Shown: positions 55,767 to 64,000 of the stretch, one piece after another
Numbering within the stretch: position 1 is the first letter of the stretch
Layout of the letters: every line of letters begins with the position of its first letter
NCBI GenBank assembly: GCA_003013855.2
Contig: ML058586.1
Span: 2,346,196 to 2,410,195 of the forward strand
Source of the DNA: Liriodendron chinense
Lineage: Eukaryota > Streptophyta > Magnoliopsida > Magnoliales > Magnoliaceae
Length of the DNA stretch: 64,000 nt
Direction of reading: 5' to 3'
Notes under the pieces: model-generated
The model's input: the letters and a program-made list of their open reading frames with translations, nothing else
What the model was told of the DNA's origin: nothing
The model's database searches: none
Program-made: the position numbers and the translations under genes

Positions 55767-58700
55767 TGAGGTAGTTCAACAATATATTAAACCACATATG
55801 GAGGGTTCATCTTTCTAATGAGTTCTTTTTATCTTTCAGTCAAAAGATCTTTTTCTCCATGTGATAGCAGAGATAACCCAATTCATGCAATGTGAGAGTA
55901 GGAGGAACTCAATTATATTAAATTGAAAGGAAAATAAAAACTTATAATAATATCTCTCGACAATTTTGTGTTTGTAGGGTAGATAGCAAGGTCCTAAATC
56001 TAAGTTCGCATTGGTCCAATGACTTGGGTGTAGATAAAGGAAATTAAATTACTAAAAAGAAAAGAAAATACTAATCTTTCTTATAATCGCTAGATTGACC
56101 CAACATAACAACATATACGGACAGGTCCTAGCATGACAGTGAAGGCAACTGGGATTACACTATTATGCTAAAATTAGTCCGACGTAGTAGCATAAACGGG
56201 TTGTCAACCTAGCTTATGATAAGGCATGCTAAAAAAAAACACAAAAGGATAAGCAGTGTTGCGCTATAAGTTTGGTTTGATATGATTTGGGTTAGCGAGG
56301 GTCCGAACCTCTTCAATCTTTCTCATATTTATAAAATTTTAGGACGATTATTAGGAAAGAGATCTTTATAACCACTTCTCCTATCTGTTGATGTGGAAAT
56401 AACCGTTTGAGCCCAGTCATATCATATCAAATAATGCCACATATGTTAGTCGATTATCATATATAGGTTGGTCATTGGTTGCATGCACGTCTTGCTTCTG
56501 TTACATGGACAAGAAATTCTCTTAAGCTGTCGTGTGTTGGTGATAGTTATTTTTTTCTTTGCACGAACATACATAATACATAATGAAATTTGGCTAACTT
56601 AACATAGTTGTTATTCTGCTCCTAAGATGTTTCAGATGTAGAGTTCCTATGCGATGCCACCGGTGCATTGGCTAAATTCATCACTTCTCGTGATCGTATT
56701 TCGATCGAAATCCAATTCTAGTCATGTGCTTACTATGGTGATTAGTTCACTTTACCATATGAGCGGCACTTGTATCAGTTGATGTAGCCAGTTGGAGTTG
56801 CTCGTGTTGAGCTGCTCATGACCTTACGTACTCTAATTTTCTTCGGCCATCAAGGCCGCCAAAGAAATCAGTCTATCTAAGTCTTGTTGAATTTAATGAC
56901 ATCATCTGAATCGTTAAATTTGACGTGGTGAGAACAGGCATAAAGCGATTGCTAAACCTACTTGACTTTCGTGCTATACTCTATCCATAAGATAACCCAC
57001 GACATTGATAGTATGGATATATGCGTAGCATGTGAGGAGAAGCATCACCGCCACTTTTAAAACGTGTGTTTTTTAATTACGCCTTATCTGAAGGCACTCG
57101 CTGAATTGCAGGCATGGCGTACATTAGCTAAAATAAAACTGACAAAATTTTCAAATACATAATTATTATTTTACAATTTAAAAATTATACTAGTTAGGTT
57201 ATTACATTGCTGATATTATTTCTATTCACTAAGGTAACAACACCGTTATTATTGGAAGTTTAAACATTTTCAAATATCGCTGATATATATATTTTTTTTA
57301 TGTTATTGATGATATTTGATAATGTTATTAGTATCATCGATATTTTAAGAAAAATCTTTATAAAAGTTTTCTGGTATCACCCATATCATCGATAATATTT
57401 TCCATAAGTAAAATAATGTCTTTGATATCAAGGAAACATCCCTCAATAGGTAAAAATTGATAATAAAAAAAAAAATCAAAAGATCTAAATACTTGACTTA
57501 ACGTGTTTTCAGAAGCTAATTTGACTTTAAACACACCAGGGAAGTAGGGCCAGGAACACTGGAATAGTTGTTCAACCTACCTTTTACATGTAGTACAACC
57601 CAGGGTATCAATCCCTGTGTAATACCACCCAGGGTGCAACCCTCCCTAAAGAGGAGTTTAGGGTGGAAAAAAACACCTAAACTTTTTCCCGATTTTCACG
57701 GAAAAACTCAAGAGGAACTAAGGTGAGTTTAGGTGAAGAGAAGTTTAGGTACCACGGTTTGTATTATTTCGTTGGTCAAAGAGGAGGAAAGGGAGTGAAA
57801 GAGGACCTTAGGTCCCACGGTTTGCCCGGTTGAAAACAAGAAATCCACTAAATTTGGTGAGGGCTGAACTTTGCTTCTACTCGGTCTTGAGTATTTTTTA
57901 GATATTTTGAAGTAAAATTTTTTATTTTATAATTGTACTTAATGTTACCTCTAGATACAGATATGTATTAAAAGTACGTAACTGTATTTTTTTTTAATTT
58001 AAATAAAAATTAACATTTAAGAAGAAATAATTTTTGGGGAGCATTCTATTTTTTTCATTTTTATCTTAGAAAAAAGCATTTTCCACTAATAATTATTGTG
58101 AAATTTTTATGTATTAATAAGTACTGTATGATTGGTTATAAATTTTATATATTTACTAATTTTTCGAAAACACATTATTAGGCCCTTATAAAATAAAAAC
58201 TTATTATGTGTATTTTTTCTTTGGCAATACTTTAATTTATAAATGTGTAATATGTACTTTTTAACATCAACTAAGATTTCATTAAAAAATTCTTCCGTTT
58301 TTCCAATGTTTTCCTTAGACATCAATAATTTTTTAGTATGATACCGATGATCATGATACGTTTATTCATATATTGATATGAATATTCACTAAGATCATTG
58401 GATGTTTTTTTTTCGTTTTTAGCTGTCCAAAAAATGTCCACAAATCCAGTGGCCATTTAATGAATTTTTTTTTTCTTTTTGTCTGTGTGTGTGTGTAAAG
58501 TGGGATTATAGTTTGGACGGTTTAGTTTGACTTATATGTATGACCTTACGCATTTTTCTAAGTAATTTCCAAGCACCTGCGTATCATCCACCCCACTCTG
58601 CCAGAGTACCAAAACTTTCCTCCTTTCTCAAATGGGAATAAGAATCAAGTTACAAGGGGTTTCTTGTAATTTCAACGATTCTGGAACCCTCTGTACGGCC

Positions 58701-60017
58701 ACCGGTAAATCTCTTATGCGTTACATCTCCCTCTGATGACGGATTTGCCCATTTTTACAATAGCTCATCCGCATCCTTCACTTTGTACTCAGATTCATCA
58801 AAGGGTATTTTCGTCATTTGGTTATCAAAAGATGGGGCGCTATTGATGAATATGCGAGGGTTGTTTGTACTTCGCATACAGATTTAGTTAAAATTGCAGA
58901 TTTTTGGACTGAAAAGTTAAAAAAATGTACATTTTCGTCCCTCTCTTTCTGTACTTTTCTATAAAAACAAAAGAGAAAAGACTGCTGCTATTCAAGACTT
59001 ACAGCACGGATGTGACAATACATATGGGTATGGGTCCCACTTCTCCTATGTTTGGAAACCTTACCCACCGTACACGTGGCATACTTGATGGTAAATCCAC
59101 ACCATCCGATTTTTTGGCCCATTTCAGAACAGGTTGCACCATTGGAAGCGGATTGCGGAGTGGGGCAGTGTTGACATGGCAAAGTTCTGTGGGCCCACCA
59201 CGAGGTATGTGTTATATCCACACCGTCCATTCATTTTAGGATATGAGCCCCAGATCCAAACCTCAAGTGGACCACACCACAGAAAGCAGTGGGGATTGAA
59301 TGCCTAACACGTTGTTGGGTAAGCTTAACCTACAAACCTTTGGAGTGGTTCCGGCCTCTTGCCATTGGTGGCTATTAAATTGATGGTTGAGAAAAGATGC
59401 AGTAACGGTCAGGATTACATCATATCTTTAATGATCCAGCCTAAGGAGAATCTGGGGCATCGGATCTTTGGTAGGCCCAGTAGCTCAACTATCACGGTTC
59501 CCATGGGACACGTCGCGATGGCACGTAGTCTGCTGAGGCTTGGGATTTATCCAGGTGGTGCTATGGTTTTGTGATCTAAACCGTTGATCTGATAGCCCAC
59601 TGGCAATGGTTGGTGACCCAAAAAATCTCAGAGATCCGTAGATCATGACCTTGCTATTATTATTGGCCCACAAATTAACGTCTAGTTAAAATAAGAGCTA
59701 TTATCCAGTACCAACTTTTTTGTTTCACCTTATTAGAACTGTGCAAAATCCTATTTGGGGACCAAGTCGGCAAATCTATGATGATATTAACCGTAGGGAT
59801 GGTTGTAGTCCAATTTGGATCAAACATGATGCAGAAATTAACCTGATTGGATGATCCTAACCATTCAATTAAGTGTAAAGAAAAATGGACCACAAAAGTG
59901 GAAATTTCATCACCGTCCATTTGGCAGGACTTACTTGAATGCCTTTGATCATGAAATCAATTTGATTTTAAGTCCACCTGCATTCTGCAAACCATAGTAG
60001 ACCCTTGCTATCCAACT
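55767..60017. other. AT-rich gene-free DNA; one MITE arm
   Basis: 59186-59310 is a left arm of the GTGGGSCCC MITE (CTGTGGGCCCACCACGAGGT). Otherwise AT-rich, with nothing recognised. Confidence 0.5.
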
Positions 60018-60025
60018 GTCCTTAT

Positions 60026-60474
60026 TAGGGCTGCACATCTGTAAAATAATCTAGCCCCGATGAATGCTGCTTGACCGTTTTTAATTTAGGTATGATAAAG
60101 TATATATGCCAAACCTGTCCTGACTGAAACTGTCCTGAAAATTGAAACTTTGGACAATAACTTTCAATTAGAAAGGTCTTGCTTACTTCATCCTAATTCT
60201 AGGTACCCAAGTAAGTTTCTCTTGCCTGGGAAACCTCTCAACGTGTCTAAAATTCAGATTGTTCATCAGTCACATTGTAATGTTTTTTTAAAAATTCACC
60301 CCATACATCTGTTTATATGCCGGGTAGGATTAGGGTTGACCCTTTTTTCAAGTAGGGTAGGGCTGGGGTTGGATTAGCCCAACCTGATCACAACTCAAAT
60401 CGAGACTCGAACCTTTAAAATATGTTTAGATTCGGTCCAAGGATTGGGCCCAACCCAACCCATGTGCAGGCCTA
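60026..60474. mobile_element. hAT-like GGGTAGGG-rich MITE, 8-bp TSD
   Basis: GTCCTTAT at 60018-60025 and 60475-60482 is a perfect TSD. Ends TAGGGCTGCACATCTG and, reversed, TAGGCCTGCACATGGG, identical in type to 3470-4357, without that copy's insertion. Confidence 0.9.
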
Positions 60475-60589
60475 GTCCTTATGCTGCACATGTGCGACGA
60501 GATCTTGGCCCTGCATCAATCATCAGGCAACCCATGATGCTCCTTGACTGGGCCACAAATATGGGAACAACGCACACGAGCATGTGCGT

Positions 60590-61158
60590 TAGGGCTCTCA
60601 ATGGAGCGGGTCAGATCCGAGATCCGATTCGCTCCAAATTGTATAATACAGATTTTGATCTTAAAATAGGTCCAATTATTTAAATGGATCCGATTTGGAT
60701 CTTAAAATAGGTATGATTATTTAAATGGACCGGATTTGTATTCACATCAACATATCCAAGTTCGATCCGAATCCAATATAGATTTAACTTATCGTCACCT
60801 TACTTTATATGTTATAATCATGTTGGCCATCTATTTCCCCATATTATTTTAGGCCATGCTCTCAAGTTGACCATATCATAGTAAATAGTGGAATTTGCAT
60901 CATTCTACTACTAAATTAAATATATTATATTATATTATATATTTTTATAGATTGGTAATAGAGTGGATTCGGACTTAGATCCAACCCAAATCCACTGGTT
61001 ATATGGATTTTGAATAAGAAGTGGATCTAACTATTTATACATGGACCGGTACATGGATAACACCTTTTCGATCCGAGTTGGATCCAAATCCGATCCGAAT
61101 CCGTCTACAGATATTCGGACTTGGAGCCGGATCCAGATATAACCCATTGAGAGCCCTA
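60590..61158. mobile_element. 569-bp hAT-like foldback element
   Basis: Ends TAGGGCTCTCAATGG and its exact complement. Flanked by ATGTGCGT (60582-60589) and ATGTGGGT (61159-61166), 7 of 8 matching. Body rich in GATCCGA words. Confidence 0.85.
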
Positions 61159-61166
61159 ATGTGGGT

Positions 61167-61708
61167 CTGACCTGATGAGTGGGCCAGCATGATTTGAGGC
61201 CCACGACGCGTGCACTCAGGGGATCATTTGATGAACGTTTTGGATTTCACACGGGCATGCCACAGGGCTCAATTGGGGAGCTTATGCTTGGTGCGTACAG
61301 ACTGCCGAACACTCGATCAAGTGCGCTCCATGGTCCATCTCATGGGACCCATTTTGAATGAACCATGGCCGGAGATCTCCCCACTTGGAGATCACAACCG
61401 TCTATTTTCAAACCATCTATTGAAGGGATAGGATTCTTCAAACGGGGATATTTGTGCAACGTTTCCCATCCGCGGCGGGTCCCATCGGGGATCAAAGGTG
61501 TGGATCGACAAACCGTAGGTCCCACTTGCATATAAAAAGCACCTAAGGACCCTATAATTTGTCCGTGGGAGTACGCACGTTGGTCAGGGGTATTTTAGTA
61601 ATTTGGGTTTTCGACTTTACTCCGCAAGTCCAGGAAATCACGTGGTGGGCCAGCTAAAAAGTAGAAAAGATCTTCACCGTTCGATAGAATCTATAGCAAT
61701 AAATTCCG
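61167..61708. other. No gene recognised
   Basis: Short overlapping ORFs only. Confidence 0.5.
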
Positions 61709-62605
61709 AGAACGGATTGCGTACTGAGCAAACTTGTAGGGCCCACATGTAATGTATGTGTCTTATCCATGCCGTCCTTACATTTTACCAGCTTATTTTA
61801 GGTCATGAGAACAAAATTTAAGCATATCCAAAGCTCAAGTGGACCCCGCCACTAGAAACAGTGGGAATAATGATGTTTTACCGTTGAATCCTTATTTGGG
61901 GGAGCGGATTAGGTGAGAACCCGGATCCACCCAGGTGGGTGGGACCCCTGACTGTGAGGCTCACAGTGATGTGTGTGTGTCTTAAATCCACACCGTCCAA
62001 AAACTTTGAAAACCCATTTTAGTGTATGTTCCCAAAAATGAAGCTGAATTAAATCTTAGGTGGACCACACCACGAAAAAGTCTTGATTGAATCTCTGCCC
62101 TTGAAAACTTCATGGATTCCTCGGGAATGTTTATTCGCCATCCAACCTGTTGATAAGGTCACAAACACCTAGAAAAGACCACATAAATATCACCTTGATC
62201 CAAAGCTTTTGTGGCCCATAGGAAGTTTTTAATGTTCGATCACCACTGTTTCCTGTAATATGGCCCATCTGGGATGTGGATGTTTCCCTTCCTAGGGCTC
62301 GAAGTGATGTTTTTTTTTTTTTTTTTAATCAAACCTGTTCATGAGGTCACAGAGACATGGATGAAGAAAAAACACAATTATCAGCTTCATCCAGAACTTC
62401 TGTCGCCCCCAAGTTGTTTTCAACGGTGGGCATTCAATTCCCACTGTTTCCTTTGGTGTGGTCCACCTGACCTTTGGATGTACTTCAATTTTGATCTCAA
62501 GCTCTAAAATGATCTAGAAAAACGGATGGATGCCGTGGATAAGATACATACATACATGATGGTGGACCCCACAGACATTACTCAGTACGTACGCAATCCG
62601 CCCTC
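61709..62605. mobile_element. Mutator-like MITE interrupted by another copy of its own family
   Basis: Outer ends GAGAACGGATTGCGTAC and, reversed, GAGGGCGGATTGCGTAC, both followed by TGAG. Flanks ATAAATTCC (61700-61708) and ATAGATTCC (62606-62614) match 8 of 9. Inside, GGAGCGGATTAGGTGAGAAC at about 61910 starts a second, right-truncated MITE running to about 62317; the outer arm then resumes at AATCAAACCTGTTCATGAGG. Confidence 0.85.
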
Positions 62606-62644
62606 ATAGATTCCACTGATACAGCCCAGGTCCTTGGCTTATCT

Positions 62645-62776
62645 CAGGGGGTGTCAATGGGCCGGGCTCGGGCTTTAAAATCAGAATTTTGAATAGGGCT
62701 GGCCCGAAGTCCCGGCTTGAAACAGTTCAAAATCCGGGCCGACACCTACACCAGGCCCGGCCCATTGACAGCCCTA
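62645..62776. mobile_element. hAT-like MITE, GGGCCGGGC type
   Basis: GTGTCAATGGGCCGGGCTCG against CAGGCCCGGCCCATTGAC. Sister of 41343-41476. No TSD. Confidence 0.7.
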
Positions 62777-62984
62777 CTCCTGCATGCAAATCCCGTCTCA
62801 TATACTGCCTACGTGCACTCTATAAATTAAGTTCCTAAAATGTCCTTTCGGTACTCGCGAGAGTATGGTTCGTAAGTTACTCTCTCAGACAGTTACACCA
62901 AGCACTGTGGCTGTGTACTCATTTGGTCGGTTGAAACTCCGTAGAGTCTACCAAAGCAAATCCCCGAACCTGATCTATATCCAC

Positions 62985-63485
62985 TCCGTCCATCCGTTTT
63001 TACAGCCCATTTTAAGACATGGTCCCAAAAATTAAGCATATATCAAAATATCAAGTGGACCATAGCACAAGAAACAGCGATGATTAAACGATCACCGTAA
63101 AAAACTTCTCAAGTGGACCATAGCACAAGAAACGGTGATGATTAAACGATCAACATGAAAAACTTTTCAAGGGCCCATTGCAATCAGATCCATAATGTTT
63201 ATTTTCCATCCTACCCGTTGATAAAGTCTGGATAAAGTGAAATTACAAAGATTAGCTTGATACAAAACTTTTGTGGTCTAAAAAAAACTTTTAATGGTCA
63301 TTCATCACTCTTTCTAATGTTGTGGTCCAAAAAAGATCTAGATCTATCTAATTTTTGAAATAATATCCTTAAATGAGGTGAGAAAACGGATGGACGGTGT
63401 AGATATGAAACATATTCATCAAGGTGAGCCCAAGACGGTAAGGGCGGGTAACACTAAGCTGTTAACCGGGTAACAGCTAATCGGC
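62985..63485. mobile_element. Mutator-like MITE with internal 58-bp duplication
   Basis: Arms ATCCACTCCGTCCATCCG and CGGATGGACGGTGTAGAT. TCAAGTGGACCATAGCACAA starts at 63051 and again at 63109, a 58-bp tandem copy. Confidence 0.7.
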
Positions 63486-63789
63486 TCCAGTTTAAAAGGG
63501 ATCGAGCAAAGGTCCAAAATCACAGCACACGTATGGCTTACCTAATGATGAGACCAGAGTAGCGGATCCCTACCTGATGAACGGATCAGATCTTTCGTAC
63601 GTAGGTTGAGTTAGTCAGTACACGTCAGGAGTGTGGAATCCACAATCCTAGTCCTGCAAATCGTCAGATAGCCAGCTCAACGTTTCGCGAGAAAAAGGTC
63701 CTGCAAAAAGGGCGAATCGAGCGGGGTGATACGGAACGTTGATTCGGTGAGGCTGGGGAAACACCGACGGCGGTGGGTCCTTGACCGTA

Positions 63790-64000
63790 GGGCCCACCTT
63801 GATATATGTGTCGTATATACACTACGTCCAGTGACTTTTCCAGCTCATTTTCGTGCATGGGCCAAAAACTGTAGCAGAAGAAAATTTCAGGTGGACCATA
63901 CCACATGAAATAGTGATGGTTGAACGCTTGTGGACCACAAGAGTTTTGGATCAAGCTGATATTTGTGTTTTCCCTTCATCTAGATCTGTGTAACCTTATC
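63790..64000. mobile_element. Mutator-like MITE cut by the window end
   Basis: Left arm GTAGGGCCCACCTTGATATA, then GGTGGACCATACCACATGAA and the central ATCAAGCTGATATTTGTGTT up to CCTTATC. Confidence 0.7.

Overview
This is plant nuclear DNA. It holds one protein-coding gene in 64 kb: a class I KNOTTED1-like homeobox (KNOX) gene of the KNAT2/KNAT6 type on the + strand, with five exons between 13691 and 49141. The spliced CDS is 951 nt (316 aa) with the order KNOX1, KNOX2, GSE/ELK, TALE homeodomain. Every exon junction keeps the frame and uses GT...AG. The introns are 1360, 75, 31843 and 1222 bp, so intron 3 alone fills half the window. The host is an angiosperm. The dominant repeat, with GTGGGSCCCAC ends, reminds me of woody magnoliid genomes, but that is an impression and not a proof.

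Layout. 1-12.9 kb is gene-free upstream DNA full of small transposons. 12911-13332 is a foldback MITE ending about 125 bp before a TATA box (13458-13466). 13467-13690 is a leader with no ATG after about 13470. 13691-15678 holds exons 1-3, separated by a TC-rich intron 1 with a degenerate minisatellite. 15679-47521 is intron 3, carrying SINEs, LINE tails, three internally deleted LTR retrotransposons, Tourist-like, hAT-like and Mutator-like MITEs, and a 298-bp tandem duplication. 47522-49141 holds exons 4-5. 49142-64000 is gene-free downstream DNA with more nested MITEs.

Most of the window's structure is transposon archaeology that can be proven by target-site duplications (TSDs) read directly from the sequence. 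The classes are: a Mutator-like MITE family (9-10 bp TSD) present in some 20 or more full or broken copies; hAT-like families with 8-bp TSDs, one rich in GGGTCGGGT-type sequence and one built around a GTATCGGCCGATAC palindrome; Tourist/PIF-like elements with TTA TSDs; and tRNA-derived SINEs with 12- and 16-bp TSDs. Several are nested, which gives a relative order of insertion.

The biologically most interesting points concern the KNOX gene. Its third intron, the intron in which Mutator insertions misregulate maize Knotted1, is expanded to 31.8 kb and has accumulated Mutator-like MITEs. Long TC/GA runs lie in introns 1 and 3, which recall the GA-repeat target of barley BBR in the KNOX gene Bkn3. 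I saw no new enzyme system, defence island, CRISPR array or RNA operon. Most open reading frames of 60-150 codons here are chance ORFs in repeats.
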